From: DASRQZ01 sp964571275
GTDB lineage: Bacteria > Myxococcota_A > Polyangia > Fen-1088
Assembly (NCBI GenBank): GCA_964571275.1
Contig: CAZNCQ010000201.1
Coordinates: 1-13,354 of the forward strand
DNA: 13,354 nucleotides
Direction of reading: 5' to 3'
A model generated the notes under the pieces. It was not told the origin of the DNA and did no database searches. It was given only the letters and a program-made list of their open reading frames with translations. The position numbers and the translations under genes are program-made. Shown in pieces: positions 1 to 7,393 of the stretch. How positions within the stretch are numbered: the first letter of the stretch is position 1; every line of letters begins with the position of its first letter.

Positions 1-1008
1 ATAGAAGTCGACCATCGCGTGGTTGCCCGGGTCGAGCTTGCGCACGCGGCGGAAGGTCGCCTCCGCCTCCTTCACCTGGCCGAGCTGCTTCCAGAGCAGC
101 GTGGCGAGCTCGACCAGCAGGGCCACGTCTTGCTCGCCACGCTTCGAGCGGGCCGCCGTATCGAGGATCTTCGACAGCTCGGTCCAGCTCTGCTGCGCGC
201 TCAGCGCCGCGATCACCGCGCGCAGCGCGCGATGCTCGACCGGGTTCGACTCGAGCGCCTTCTTGTAGTGGGCCAGCGCCTGATCGGGGCGGCCCAGCTT
301 GTCCGACAGCTCGCCCGCGGCCAACTCGGCCACGGCGCGATCTTCCTTGGTCGCCGCTTGCTCGGCGCGACGGCTATAGACATCCAGCAGCTCGTCCTGC
401 TTGCCGGACCCGCGCAGCAGGCGCTCGAGGTGCTGGCTCGAACGCCGGTTGCGCGGATCGAGCTCGAGGCTCTTGCGCAGAAAGCGCTCGCCCTCGGCGA
501 CTCCGGGCGCGCCGCCGTACTTGAGCTGAAACTCCGAGACCGAAAGATAGAGGCTCGACGCCAGCGCGGGATCGGTCGCGGACTCGGCCTGCTGCAGGTA
601 GCGCTTCGAGATGGGTTCCCAGTTGCTCTGGACCAGGCTCATCTGCGACTGCGACTCGAGCGATGCCGCGTGATCCGGCACGGCCTCGAGCGCCTGGCGC
701 ACGCACTCCTGCCCTTCACGATCGCGCAGGAGCTCATCGCTGAGGATGCGCCCCTTCTCGTGCAGGAGGTCGGCGCGCTTCGGCGCCTCGACGGTCCACG
801 CCAGCTCCGAATCGATGAGCTGGACGCAGAGCTCGAAGTCACCTCGCTCGCGGTGGAAGCGCCGCGCGTCGGTGAGAGCATGTGCGAGCGCGGCCCGATC
901 GACCCCACTCCCGTTGCCGGGATGGAGCGATGCCAGCGCGTTGAGCGCCTGCTTGTTATCGGGGTCGAGCTGAAGGGTTTCGAGGGCGCTTGAAACGTCG
1001 GTGGTCAT
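1..1008 (-). CDS. Tetratricopeptide-repeat protein, partial (N-terminal 336 residues)
   Basis: The minus-strand frame is open from an ATG at 1008 to the left edge with no stop, so the C-terminus lies outside the window. The translation starts MTTDVSSALETLQLDPDNKQ and has no signal peptide or membrane segment, so it is probably cytoplasmic. Repeated helix-turn-helix units with TPR character are visible, for example around residues 165-195 (FLRKSLELDPRNR), 235-255 (DQALAHYKKALESNP) and 310-330 (KEAEATFRRVRKLDPGN). Such repeats normally form protein-binding superhelices. The N-terminal phrase LETLQLDPDNKQALNAL resembles the start of long TPR proteins I associate with myxobacteria (recollection, not checked). 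An AGGA lies about 7 nt upstream of the start. The gene is divergent from the ABC exporter operon and has its own promoter-like element. The partner is unknown. The plus-strand frame of similar length here is its antisense shadow. Confidence 0.85.
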   Translation of the reverse strand, partial: MTTDVSSALETLQLDPDNKQALNALASLHPGNGSGVDRAALAHALTDARRFHRERGDFELCVQLIDSELAWTVEAPKRADLLHEKGRILSDELLRDREGQECVRQALEAVPDHAASLESQSQMSLVQSNWEPISKRYLQQAESATDPALASSLYLSVSEFQLKYGGAPGVAEGERFLRKSLELDPRNRRSSQHLERLLRGSGKQDELLDVYSRRAEQAATKEDRAVAELAAGELSDKLGRPDQALAHYKKALESNPVEHRALRAVIAALSAQQSWTELSKILDTAARSKRGEQDVALLVELATLLWKQLGQVKEAEATFRRVRKLDPGNHAMVDFY

Positions 1009-1054
1009 TGAGAAATCCTGTTGTGGCTCCGCCACGGTGCTCGACAGGACGCCG

Positions 1055-1084
1055 ACTATAAACCTTCCGCTTTCCACGGTTCAA
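1055..1084 (-). promoter_or_regulatory. Putative sigma70-type promoter of the TPR gene
   Basis: On the minus strand, TTGAAC (-35, revcomp of 1079-1084, 4/6 match to TTGACA) is followed after 18 nt by TATAGT (-10, revcomp of 1055-1060, 5/6 match). A start site near 1048 would leave a leader of about 40 nt before the ATG at 1008. This A+T-rich patch stands out in an otherwise GC-rich spacer. It is a consensus match only. Confidence 0.5.
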
Positions 1085-1094
1085 TGATGAAAGT

Positions 1095-1116
1095 CCCCGC
1101 GGCTGTCGATGCGGGG
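1095..1116. other. GC-rich inverted repeat upstream of the ABC operon
   Basis: CCCCGC (1095-1100) and GCGGGG (1111-1116) form a perfect 6-bp stem with a 10-nt loop. It lies about 40 nt upstream of the GTG start of the first ABC gene, in the 149-nt divergent spacer. It could be an operator or leader hairpin, or chance in GC-rich DNA. I could not find a convincing plus-strand -35/-10 pair for the ABC genes. Confidence 0.25.
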
Positions 1117-1157
1117 CCGCCGCGCGCACATCTCCATGCTAGTCAATACACCGCCGC

Positions 1158-2999
1158 GTGCGCGCCAGAGCTGATTCACCCGCTTCACCGTCGTCGTCGT
1201 CCGCTTCGTCCGCGCCGGCGGCGCTCACGCTGTTCGGCCGCCTGCGCACCGAGGGGCGTGGGTTCGTGCTCGGGTGCGTCTGCCTGGCCGCGAGCAACAT
1301 CTTCGGGTCGGCGATTCCCTGGCTGCTCAAGGTCGCGATCGACGTCCTTCGCGCGGCGCACGGCACCCAGGCGCTGGACGCCGCGCGCCGGACGGTCACG
1401 CACACGGCGCTGGCCATCGTCGGCTGCGCGGTGCTGCAGGCGCTCATCCGCACCTGGTCGCGCATGGCGATCTTCAACACCGGCCGCGACATCGAGTACG
1501 GCCTCCGGCGCGATCTCTTCGGCCACCTCGTGCGGATGGATCCGGCGTTCTACCGGCGGCACCCCACGGGTGACCTGATGTCGCGCCTGACCAATGACCT
1601 CGGCGCCGTCCGGATGTTGTTCGGCCCCGGAATCCTCTATCCGATCAACACGCTGTGCATCTACATCACCACGCTGACGCCGATGCTGTGGATCAGCCCG
1701 CGGCTCACGCTGTACGCGCTCTTGCCCTATCCGGCGCTGATCATCGGCGCGCGCGCGTTCACCCGCACGATGTACCGCGCCAGCCGCGATCTGCAGGAGC
1801 AGATCGGGCGCATGTCGACCGCGGTGCAAGAGGATCTCGCCGGCGCGGCGGTGATCAAGCAGTACGCGCTCGAACCGCTTCGCCGCGCCGCCTTCTCGCG
1901 CCAGAACGACCAGTACCTCGACCGCGCGCTCCGCCTCGTGCGCGCCCGCGGCACGCTGGGGCCCCTGTTCGCGATGTTCGGCGGCGTCGGCACGCTGGTC
2001 GTCCTCTGGCTCGGCGGGCGCGAGGTGATTCGCGGGCGGCTCAGCGTCGGCGGCTTCGTGGCGTTCAACACCTACCTGGTCGCGCTGTCCTGGCCGACGA
2101 TCGCGCTCGGCTGGGTCATCTCGATGTGGCAGCGGGGCCAGGTCGGCTGGCGGCGCGTGCACGAGATCCTCGCGACGCCGCCGGGCATCGCCGACGTCGG
2201 CGACGGGGGTCAGGCAACCGCGGGAGCCCCCGCGCTCGTGCCCTCGATCGAGGTGCGCGACCTCACCGTGGAGCGCGACGGGCGCAAGATCCTCGACCGC
2301 GTGTCGTTCTCGCTGGCCGCGGGCGACACGCTGGCGATCGTCGGGCCGACCGGCTCGGGCAAGACCACGCTGGTCGACGCGATCCCCCGGCTGACCGACG
2401 TCGCGCCCGGGACGATCTTCGTGGGCGGCGTCGACGTCACGGCGATCCCGCTGCGCGCCCTGCGCTCGCTCATCGGCTACGCGCCGCAGGAGGCGTTCCT
2501 GTTTTCGGCGACGATCGCGGAGAACATCGCGTTCGGCGCCGCCGGTGACCGCGTGGGTCGCGCGGCGATCGAGCGCGCCGCGCAGGCGGCAGGGCTCACG
2601 CGCGACATCGCCGCCTTTCACGACGGCTACGACACCGTGGTCGGCGAGCGCGGCATCACCTTGTCGGGCGGGCAGCGGCAGCGCGTGGCGCTGGCGCGCG
2701 CTCTGTGCGCCGACCCGCGCATCCTGATCCTCGACGACTCGCTGTCGTCGGTCGACGCCGAGACCGAGCGAGAGATCCTGAGCCGGCTGCGCCCGATCCT
2801 GGGCGGGCGCACCTCGATCCTGGTCTCGCACCGCGTGGCTGCGGTCAAGGACGCGAGCCAGATCCTGGTCGTCGACGGCGGCCGCATCGCCGAGCGCGGC
2901 ACGCACAGCGAGCTGCTCGGCTCTGGCGGCGTCTACGCCGCGCTCTACCGCGAACAGCTCGCCGCCGACGCGGAGCGAGCGCAGGAGACCGCGGCATGA
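1158..2999 (+). CDS. ABC exporter half-transporter A (fused permease/ATPase, degenerate-site subunit)
   Basis: A 613-residue inner-membrane half-transporter with the ABC_membrane fold (about residues 35-325, six hydrophobic segments) followed by an ATPase domain (about 363-600). Visible motifs are Walker A GPTGSGKT (396-403), Q-loop Q444, canonical signature LSGGQ (502-506), Walker B ILILD ending at D526, D-loop SVD (531-533) and switch His H558. The residue after the Walker B Asp, normally the catalytic Glu, is Asp (D527, LILDDSLSSVD). This is the hallmark of the degenerate-site subunit in heterodimeric exporters such as MdlA and TM287. The start is GTG at 1158, the first possible start after an in-frame TAG at 1140-1142. 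No clear Shine-Dalgarno sequence precedes it, and residues 1-22 are low-complexity Ser/Ala. It forms an operon with the next gene 19 nt downstream, its likely dimer partner. The substrate (drug, lipid or peptide) cannot be read from sequence. Confidence 0.93.
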   Translation: MRARADSPASPSSSSASSAPAALTLFGRLRTEGRGFVLGCVCLAASNIFGSAIPWLLKVAIDVLRAAHGTQALDAARRTVTHTALAIVGCAVLQALIRTWSRMAIFNTGRDIEYGLRRDLFGHLVRMDPAFYRRHPTGDLMSRLTNDLGAVRMLFGPGILYPINTLCIYITTLTPMLWISPRLTLYALLPYPALIIGARAFTRTMYRASRDLQEQIGRMSTAVQEDLAGAAVIKQYALEPLRRAAFSRQNDQYLDRALRLVRARGTLGPLFAMFGGVGTLVVLWLGGREVIRGRLSVGGFVAFNTYLVALSWPTIALGWVISMWQRGQVGWRRVHEILATPPGIADVGDGGQATAGAPALVPSIEVRDLTVERDGRKILDRVSFSLAAGDTLAIVGPTGSGKTTLVDAIPRLTDVAPGTIFVGGVDVTAIPLRALRSLIGYAPQEAFLFSATIAENIAFGAAGDRVGRAAIERAAQAAGLTRDIAAFHDGYDTVVGERGITLSGGQRQRVALARALCADPRILILDDSLSSVDAETEREILSRLRPILGGRTSILVSHRVAAVKDASQILVVDGGRIAERGTHSELLGSGGVYAALYREQLAADAERAQETAA

Positions 3000-3022
3000 G
3001 CATCGGCGAAGGCATCTCATGA
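2996..3022 (+). other. Possible 8-codon coupling minigene between the two ABC genes
   Basis: An ATG at 2996 overlaps the TGA stop of half-transporter A (ATGA) and has a good Shine-Dalgarno AGGAG (2983-2987) 8 nt upstream. It encodes MSIGEGIS and stops at TGA 3020-3022, which overlaps the ATG of half-transporter B (3019-3021), again as ATGA. The two ATGAGC words are 23 nt apart. It may relay ribosomes from A to B, or be the remnant of an older start of B put out of frame by an indel, or be chance. Confidence 0.3.
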
Positions 3023-4854
3023 GCGAGGACGTCCTCGGCAAGGCGCTCGACCGCACGCTGCTGCGCCGGATCTTCGCCTACGTCTGGCCGTACAAGATCC
3101 AGATCGCCGTCGCGGTGCTGTTGCTGCCGGTCACGTCGGTGATGGAGATCGCGCAGCCGTTCTTGCTGAAGAAGGCCATCGACGAGCACATCGCTCGCGG
3201 CAAGCTGCCCGGGCTCGATCGCCTGGGGTTGCTCTACCTGCTGGCCCTGCTCGGACAGTACGGCGCGAGCTTTGGCCAGACGTATCTCACGCAGCTCGTG
3301 GGCCAGCGCGCGATGAACGATCTGCGCCTGCGCTTGCACCAGCACGTCCTGTCGCTGGCGTCGTCGTTCTTCGACCGCACGCCGCTCGGGCGCCTGATGA
3401 CCCGCATCACCAGCGACGTCGAGGCGCTGAACGAGATGTTCGCGTCCGGCCTGGTCAGTCTCCTCGGCGACGTGATCCGTCTGGGCGCGATCCTGATCGC
3501 CATCTTCGGCATCGACTGGAAGCTGGCCCTGTTCTCGATGGGGGCGGCGCCGGTGCTGTTCGCGATCGCCGCGATTTTTCGCCGTTTCGTGCGCGATGCC
3601 TTCCGCGACATCCGCACCAAGCTCGCACGACTGAACGCGTTCTTGCAGGAGCACATCTCGGGCATGAAGGTGGTGCAGGCGTTCGCGCGCGAAGAGCGTG
3701 TCGCCGCGCGCTTCGACGAGATCAATCATGACTACCGGCAGGCCAACTATCGCGCGATCGCCGCCGACGCCGCGCTCTACTCGATCATCGAGGCGCTCGC
3801 GTCGATCGCCATCGCCGGCTTGATCTGGCACGGCGGCCGACGCATCGCCGGCGGGACGCTGACCTTCGGCGTGCTGGTGGCGTTCATCGAGTACCTGACC
3901 AAGTTCTTCGGCCCGATCCGCGATCTGTCGGCCAAGTACACGATCATGCAGCAGGCCATGGCGGCGGCCGAGCGCGTCTTCGGCCTGCTCGATACCCACG
4001 AGCCCGACGCACCGGCGCGCGACGCCGCGGCCATCCCGCCCGCGCCTCCGGCGGTCGCTGGGGCCAAGGCGCCGCTCATCGAGATCGATGACGTCACCTT
4101 CGGATACCGCGCGGGCCAGCCGGTGCTGAACCAGGTGTCGTTGCCGATCTGGGCCGGCGAGACCATCGCCGTCGTCGGTTCGACCGGCTCGGGCAAGTCG
4201 ACGCTGATCAAGCTGCTCCCGCGCCTGTACGAACCCTGGTCGGGCGCGATCCGACTCGGCGGCACCGACGTGCGCGACCAGGATCGGCGCGCGCTGCGCC
4301 GGCGCATCGTCGTGGTGAGCCAGGACGTCTTCCTGTTCGCCGGAACGCTGGCCGAGAACATCGGCCTCGGCGACCCGAGCCTGTCGCGCGACGCGATCCT
4401 CGAAGCGGCGCGACGGGTCGGCGCCGACCGCGTGATCGCGCGCCGGCCCGAGGGGCTCGACGCGCCGGTGCTCGAGCGCGGCGCCAACTTCTCCGCGGGC
4501 GAGCGCCAGCTAATCTCGTTCGCGCGCGCCCTCGCCCGCGATCCCGAGATCCTCATCCTCGACGAGGCCACCGCCAGCGTCGACCCGGAGACCGAACGTC
4601 TGATCGAGCGTGGCACGGAAGAGCTGATGCGCGGCCGCACGTCGATCGTGATCGCGCACCGCCTCTCGACGATCCGGCGCGCGACGCGCATCGTCGCCGT
4701 GCATCAGGGCCGCATCGCCGAGGAGGGCAACCACGACGAGCTACTGGCCCGAGACGGCATCTACGCGCGGCTCTACCGCCTGCAAATGCGTGGCGAGACC
4801 GCGCCACCGGGCGCGCCCGCGGGGCCCGGCCCGATGCCCGACGCCGCGGAGTGA
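3019..4854 (+). CDS. ABC exporter half-transporter B (fused permease/ATPase, catalytic-site subunit)
   Basis: A 611-residue half-transporter with a six-helix membrane domain (about residues 22-315) and an ATPase domain (about 352-590). Motifs are Walker A GSTGSGKS (387-394), Q-loop Q435, Walker B ILILDE with D515 and catalytic Glu E516, D-loop SVD (520-522) and switch His H547. The signature motif is FSAGE (491-495) instead of LSGGQ. In heterodimeric exporters the degenerate site pairs the Walker motifs of one subunit with the altered signature of the other, and A (Asp for Glu) plus B (FSAGE) fit exactly. MdlB-type partners show the same division of roles. The ATG at 3019 has GAAGG (3008-3012) 6 nt upstream. 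The C-terminal 20 residues are a Pro/Ala-rich tail. It is the second gene of the operon. No strong terminator follows, only a 5-bp stem at 4860-4876. The substrate is unknown. Confidence 0.93.
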   Translation: MSEDVLGKALDRTLLRRIFAYVWPYKIQIAVAVLLLPVTSVMEIAQPFLLKKAIDEHIARGKLPGLDRLGLLYLLALLGQYGASFGQTYLTQLVGQRAMNDLRLRLHQHVLSLASSFFDRTPLGRLMTRITSDVEALNEMFASGLVSLLGDVIRLGAILIAIFGIDWKLALFSMGAAPVLFAIAAIFRRFVRDAFRDIRTKLARLNAFLQEHISGMKVVQAFAREERVAARFDEINHDYRQANYRAIAADAALYSIIEALASIAIAGLIWHGGRRIAGGTLTFGVLVAFIEYLTKFFGPIRDLSAKYTIMQQAMAAAERVFGLLDTHEPDAPARDAAAIPPAPPAVAGAKAPLIEIDDVTFGYRAGQPVLNQVSLPIWAGETIAVVGSTGSGKSTLIKLLPRLYEPWSGAIRLGGTDVRDQDRRALRRRIVVVSQDVFLFAGTLAENIGLGDPSLSRDAILEAARRVGADRVIARRPEGLDAPVLERGANFSAGERQLISFARALARDPEILILDEATASVDPETERLIERGTEELMRGRTSIVIAHRLSTIRRATRIVAVHQGRIAEEGNHDELLARDGIYARLYRLQMRGETAPPGAPAGPGPMPDAAE

Positions 4855-4960
4855 CGGCTGCGACGGACGCGGTCGCGAATCACCGGAGCACCGGAAATCC
4901 GCATCGCAGCAAAGCCGCGGAAGAGTTAATCTAGCCCGGCTGGAAATCGAGACGGTTGTC

Positions 4961-4981
4961 GATGCGCGGCGACGCCGCATC
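4961..4981. other. Inverted repeat between the ABC operon and the DUF3617-like gene
   Basis: GATGCG (4961-4966) and CGCATC (4976-4981) are perfect 6-bp arms. An alternative inner stem GCGGC/GCCGC with a GAC loop is also possible (4966-4978). There is no T-run after it on either strand, so it is not a classical intrinsic terminator. It is the most structured part of the 209-nt spacer 4855-5063, in which I see no gene. Confidence 0.25.
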
Positions 4982-5022
4982 GCTGCGCAAATGAAACCTT
5001 CGAGGAATTTCCTTGACGGAGA

Positions 5023-5037
5023 GCACAGGGATTGTGC
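5023..5037. promoter_or_regulatory. Small inverted repeat upstream of the DUF3617-like gene
   Basis: GCACA (5023-5027) and TGTGC (5033-5037) are separated by 5 nt and lie 26 nt before the ATG at 5064. A TTGACG sits just upstream at 5013-5018, so the repeat would overlap the core promoter if that word is the -35. It is a candidate operator, but the arms are short and the site occurs once. Confidence 0.2.
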
Positions 5038-5063
5038 CTCTTACATGAAAGAGGGGTTGCGAC

Positions 5064-5624
5064 ATGCACACACTTATCGGCGTCTCGTTGGTGTCACTTC
5101 TGCTTTCGGCGGGTCCGGGCGTTCCGCCCACCGGCCCGATCACGCCCGACGAGACCGATCAGGTCCACGAGTGGCCCGCGGTGAAGCAAGGTGTCTGGTC
5201 GATCGAAGGGACGCTCAAGCCCAAGAAGGGCAAGGCCAAGAAGTGGAAGGCAACGACCAAGCGCTGCGAGGACCCGGCGACGCTGTTCCAGGGCTACTGG
5301 GGCCGCGGCAGGGCCGACAAGGACAGCTGCCTCTTTCAATCGACCAAGATGTCGAACGGCAAGTTCGAGATCGTCGGTGAGTGTCTGGTCGAGCAGTACG
5401 ACGTCGTGAAGAGCGAGTCGATGGTCACCACCAAGGGCCAGGACGCGTTCGAGATGCAGGTGCACTTCTCCGCGGGGAAGATCGACGCGAAAGCAACGGA
5501 AAAGGGCCACTGGGTCTCTGCCTGCACCGAGGCCGAGAAGGCCGCTGCGGCGCCGGCCACGGCTTCGTCGACGGGCGGATCATCGCCGTCGCCCTCGAAG
5601 CCCGAGGCCAACGCGTCCTTCTAA
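5064..5624 (+). CDS. Secreted DUF3617-like protein
   Basis: A 186-residue protein with an N-terminal signal peptide (MHTLIGVSLVSLLLSAGPG) and a mature domain of about 130 residues. The order of landmarks recalls DUF3617: an early G-x-W (KQGVWSIEG, 42-49), Cys68 before a Pro (CEDP), Cys89, Cys107 (GECLV), a D-x-F-x-M strand segment (DAFEMQVHF, 127-135) and a final Cys154 after GHW. The four cysteines could form two disulfides in the periplasm. DUF3617 proteins are small periplasmic proteins of unknown function, so no activity can be assigned. Residues 159-186 are a low-complexity Ala/Ser/Pro tail. The ATG at 5064 has GAGGGG (5051-5056) 7 nt upstream, which fixes this start. It follows the ABC operon by 209 nt and probably has its own promoter. 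The DUF3617 match is by pattern only. Confidence 0.8.
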   Translation: MHTLIGVSLVSLLLSAGPGVPPTGPITPDETDQVHEWPAVKQGVWSIEGTLKPKKGKAKKWKATTKRCEDPATLFQGYWGRGRADKDSCLFQSTKMSNGKFEIVGECLVEQYDVVKSESMVTTKGQDAFEMQVHFSAGKIDAKATEKGHWVSACTEAEKAAAAPATASSTGGSSPSPSKPEANASF

Positions 5625-5693
5625 CGCTGTCTGACGCTGCGACCTTTCGGTTCGTGGCCGCACGTGAGAAAGTCCCACCCGGGAGGCGTGCGC

Positions 5694-6002
5694 ATGGGCA
5701 TCAGTGTCCGGGTCGAGTCAGAGGGAGGCGAGATCGAAGCCGAGGTGGCCGATCCGTCGGAGCTGACGCGCACCTTGCTGCCCGAGCCGTCGGACGCAAG
5801 CTGGAGCTGCCTGCGCTTCGTCGATCCCGGCGGCGTGACGGTCTTCAACCGCCTCCAGATTTCAGCGCTGATTGGCGAGCTGCAGCGGCGCCTCGGCGAG
5901 CTCGACGACCCCGACGTCAAGGAGCACGCGGGCGAGATCCTGCAGCTGGTGGAGAGCGCCGAGGGGCAAGGACGGACGTTCGTTCGTTTCGTCGGTGAGT
6001 GA
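5694..6002 (+). CDS. Small conserved-type hypothetical protein (102 aa)
   Basis: I choose the ATG at 5694 because GGGAGG (5681-5686) lies 7 nt upstream. A GTG at 5664 would add ten residues but has no ribosome site. The 102-residue product (MGISVRVESEGGE...) is acidic, soluble and without signal or membrane segments. It has an N-terminal beta-rich half and the segment DPGGVTVFNRLQISALIGEL (53-72). This resembles a family I recall from actinobacteria and myxobacteria with the phrase YGDTVFNRLQ, a helix and a C-terminal LRFVGD-like end (here FVRFVGE). No function is known to me. Its stop is only 9 nt from the stop of the convergent TAXI gene, so the two transcripts must overlap or share a boundary. 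It lies 69 nt after the DUF3617-like gene and may be co-transcribed with it. Confidence 0.75.
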   Translation: MGISVRVESEGGEIEAEVADPSELTRTLLPEPSDASWSCLRFVDPGGVTVFNRLQISALIGELQRRLGELDDPDVKEHAGEILQLVESAEGQGRTFVRFVGE

Positions 6003-6011
6003 CGGCGCGGG

Positions 6012-7358
6012 TCAGGTGCGCCCGGCGAGCGTGGTCTCGAGCCGGCGGCGCACGCCGGCGATGTGATCGCGCAGCACGTAGAGCTGGTCCGCGAACGATG
6101 GCGGCGTCCGCATGTCGTTGACGGCGAGCGCGATGTCGTCGACGCGCCGCATGGCGGCCGCTCCGTCGACCGGGGATTGCGGGCGCATGACGTCGTGCTC
6201 GATCGCCATCAGCAGGCCGTACCAGCGATAGATGCGCGAGCGGGCGCGCCAGCGATAGAGCCAGGGCACGATGCGGCTGGCCGGCAGCAGCACGACCAGC
6301 AGCGGGAGGACCAGCACGAGCAGGCGATCGACCAGGCTCGCGAGCCAGAAGGGCAGCCGCTTGTAGAGAAACTGCTCGCCCGATTTGTAGTAGCGCTCGG
6401 CGTCGGCGCTGATGCGGAAGTCGCGCGCCAGCGGCGCTGGGTACTCGCCGGCGTTACGGAACATGCCGGCGCCGCCGTGCACCTCGCGCGCGGCGCTGAT
6501 CAGGAGATCCGACAACGCCGGGTGCAGGTCCTGCTTCGCGACCAGCTCGACGGTCGGCCCGACCAGCTGCAGCGTGCGCGGTGGATAATTTTTAGCCAGA
6601 TCCATCGCGCCCTCGGGCAGGGTCAGCTTCGAGAGAAACCGGAATTTGCGCAGATACGCGTCCGCCTGCCGGAACGTGGTCAGCTCGATCCCGGGAACGC
6701 CGCGCAGGCTGCGTATGACCTGCGGCGTCGCCGAATCGCCCATCAGGAAGACCGCGTCAATCGCCCCGGCGAGCAACGCTTTGGACGCTTCCTCGCCGCC
6801 GAGGTCGAGCAGCTCCGTGGGCGGCCCGTCGATCTCGTTGGCCTTGAGCAGCTTCATCGCGAGCACGCGCGTTCCGCTCCCCTCGGGGCCGACCGCCAGG
6901 CGTCTGCCACCGAGCGGGGCCAGCGTCTCCAGCGGATCGTCACTGTGCGCGTAGATCATCAGCGGCTGCGCGAAGACGCTGCCCAGCGACATCAGGCGGC
7001 CGGTATCGATCCCATCGGAGAGCCCGCCCTGTACGAACCCCACGTCGATCTTGTTCTTCGGGTCGGCCAGCTTCTGCAGATTCTCGAGCGCGCCGCGCGA
7101 GGGGATCACCTCGACCTCGACGCCGTAGCCTTCGATGATCTTCTTGTAGCGATCGGCCTGCGTCCGGTAGCTGCTGCCGTCGGGGCCGCTGATGAAGCGG
7201 ATCTTGTCGGGCGGCGCGAGGCGCGCCGACTTGACAGCCACCCACACCGTCAGCGCCAGCACGATGAGCCCCGGAAGGCTGATCAGCGTCAGCTCGCCCC
7301 AGGAAGCGGCCCGGATGCGATCGACCCAGCGAGGCGGCGCGATTCGAAAGTTGTCCAC
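6012..7358 (-). CDS. TAXI-family TRAP transporter solute-binding protein with two membrane anchors
   Basis: From GTG 7358 the product is 448 residues. Residues 22-43 are a transmembrane segment without an obvious cleavage site. A TAXI-type bilobed binding domain follows (about 52-330), with typical landmarks ISGPDGSSYRTQADRYKKI (57-74), NKIDVGFVQGG (102-112), GRRLAVGPEGSGTRVLA (151-167) and an NYPPRTLQL segment (257-265). Residues 345-366 form a second transmembrane segment, followed by a basic, helical tail of about 80 residues. The predicted topology is N-in, periplasmic binding domain, C-in. TAXI proteins feed organic acids or amino acids to TRAP permeases, but no DctQ/M or fused permease gene is present here. 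The frame is open to 7517, but that extension lies over the divergent spacer and gene. GTG 7358 has GGAG 11 nt upstream and a promoter match right before it. The substrate is unknown, and a sensory role is possible. Confidence 0.88.
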   Translation of the reverse strand: MDNFRIAPPRWVDRIRAASWGELTLISLPGLIVLALTVWVAVKSARLAPPDKIRFISGPDGSSYRTQADRYKKIIEGYGVEVEVIPSRGALENLQKLADPKNKIDVGFVQGGLSDGIDTGRLMSLGSVFAQPLMIYAHSDDPLETLAPLGGRRLAVGPEGSGTRVLAMKLLKANEIDGPPTELLDLGGEEASKALLAGAIDAVFLMGDSATPQVIRSLRGVPGIELTTFRQADAYLRKFRFLSKLTLPEGAMDLAKNYPPRTLQLVGPTVELVAKQDLHPALSDLLISAAREVHGGAGMFRNAGEYPAPLARDFRISADAERYYKSGEQFLYKRLPFWLASLVDRLLVLVLPLLVVLLPASRIVPWLYRWRARSRIYRWYGLLMAIEHDVMRPQSPVDGAAAMRRVDDIALAVNDMRTPPSFADQLYVLRDHIAGVRRRLETTLAGRT

Positions 7359-7364
7359 GGCGCT

Positions 7365-7393
7365 ATTGTCTCCGGCGCGGGGCGCGGTTTCAA
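7365..7393 (-). promoter_or_regulatory. Putative promoter of the TAXI gene, spaced for a leaderless start
   Basis: On the minus strand, TTGAAA (revcomp of 7388-7393, 5/6 match to the -35) is followed after 17 nt by GACAAT (revcomp of 7365-7370, 4/6 match to the -10). Only 6 nt separate the -10 from the GTG at 7358, so transcription would begin at or next to the start codon. If real, the mRNA is leaderless or the true start is further downstream. Confidence 0.4.

Noticed and set aside
19..993. 324-residue plus-strand frame at the left edge
   Set aside because: The minus-strand frame encodes recognisable TPR repeats and has promoter and ribosome site. The plus frame is its shadow and has no comparable features.
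1021..1062. TATAAA at 1057-1062 as a -10 for the ABC operon on the plus strand
   Set aside because: No acceptable -35 lies 16-18 nt upstream. The same A+T patch fits much better as the -10 of the divergent TPR gene.
1185..3056. 623-residue open frame on the minus strand opposite the first ABC gene
   Set aside because: It is the antisense shadow of a gene with clear ABC motifs. Long open antisense frames are expected at this GC content. Its translation is Arg/Ala/Asp-rich low complexity with no domain.
4860..4876. Hairpin GCGAC/GTCGC just after the ABC operon as a terminator
   Set aside because: The stem is only 5 bp with a 7-nt loop and there is no T-run, common by chance in this composition.
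5013..5046. TTGACG and TTACAT as a promoter for the DUF3617-like gene
   Set aside because: The spacing is 22 nt, too long for sigma70, and no better -10 exists at 16-18 nt.
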